From: Desulfobaccales bacterium
GTDB taxonomy: Bacteria; Desulfobacterota; Desulfobaccia; Desulfobaccales; 0-14-0-80-60-11
Reading direction: 5' to 3'
DNA length: 41,838 nucleotides
Assembly (NCBI GenBank): GCA_030694005.1
Contig: JAUXZG010000104.1
Span: 1-41,838, forward strand
Shown: positions 41,813 through 41,838 of the stretch, one piece after another
Position numbering within the stretch: the stretch's first letter is position 1
How the letters are laid out: each line of letters starts with the position of its first letter
The notes under the pieces: model-generated
Database searches by the model: none
Told to the model about the DNA's origin: nothing
The model's input: only the letters and a program-made list of their open reading frames with translations
Program-made: the position numbers and the translations under genes

Positions 41813-41838
41813 GCACAGGCGTCCCCGCCTGTGGAAGC

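Overview
GC-rich, densely coded window from a diderm bacterium. LpxC, a TamA/TamB pair, a secretin and several signal peptides or lipoprotein motifs point to an outer membrane. Frequent TTG/GTG starts, a small Tad locus, a GH57 branching enzyme and an EndoQ-UvrD fusion together suggest a Desulfobacterota-type ('deltaproteobacterial') chromosome. That taxonomic call is inference; no rRNA or tRNA gene was found in the window.

Layout. 1-1211: sugar/aminoglycoside-type kinase. 1379-11470: tamB and tamA, both on the minus strand, but separated by a 4.5-kb accessory insert (about 5102-9571). The insert holds a DUF559 nuclease bracketed by palindromic repeats and a 1053-residue nuclease-NACHT STAND protein, a likely antiphage sensor. 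11491-14472: PHP endonuclease Q fused to a UvrD-type helicase, upstream of tamA. 14606-15735: cold-shock protein, small basic protein and RRM protein. 15640-16823: a 1.2-kb gene-free stretch. 16824-20641: FmdB zinc ribbon, pyruvate kinase, GH57 branching enzyme. 20851-24599: lpxC and two tRNA-thiolation enzymes (mtaB, mnmA). 24785-28143: PilZ protein, ParA ATPase with a small overlapping ORF, TPR protein, nitrilase-family amidase. 28538-34565: partial Tad (tight adherence) locus: prepilin peptidase, CpaC secretin, small lipoprotein, two TPR proteins (one with a LytR_C domain) and a TadG-like protein. 35014-37112: aroF-aroB. 37248-41699: exported TrmO-like protein, M20 amidohydrolase, rtcA coupled to a dodecin, a second dodecin, queC.

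The most unusual feature of the window is its repeats. A composite element of about 175-195 bp, built of three GC-rich hairpins (called A, B and C here), occurs in at least four near-complete copies plus many single-arm fragments. The stem bases of the central hairpin differ between copies, yet pairing is kept by compensating changes. The element also forms the ends of genes: stop codons of the kinase, aroB and rtcA, the N-terminus of TamA, and the start codon and N-terminus of QueC. A second, C-rich repeat flanks the DUF559 gene in inverted orientation and recurs without the gene as a compact MITE-like element at 34594-34756. A third family (AGCTGACCGCTGAAAGC hairpins) lies beside or inside fragments of the first.

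Most other genes are housekeeping: lipid A synthesis, outer-membrane assembly, glycolysis and glycogen, the shikimate entry steps, tRNA modification and RNA end-healing. The best candidates for under-described biology are the nuclease-NACHT gene splitting tamAB, the covarying composite palindromes, the DUF559/MITE pair, the tryptophan-less dodecins coupled to rtcA, and the exported TrmO-like protein.
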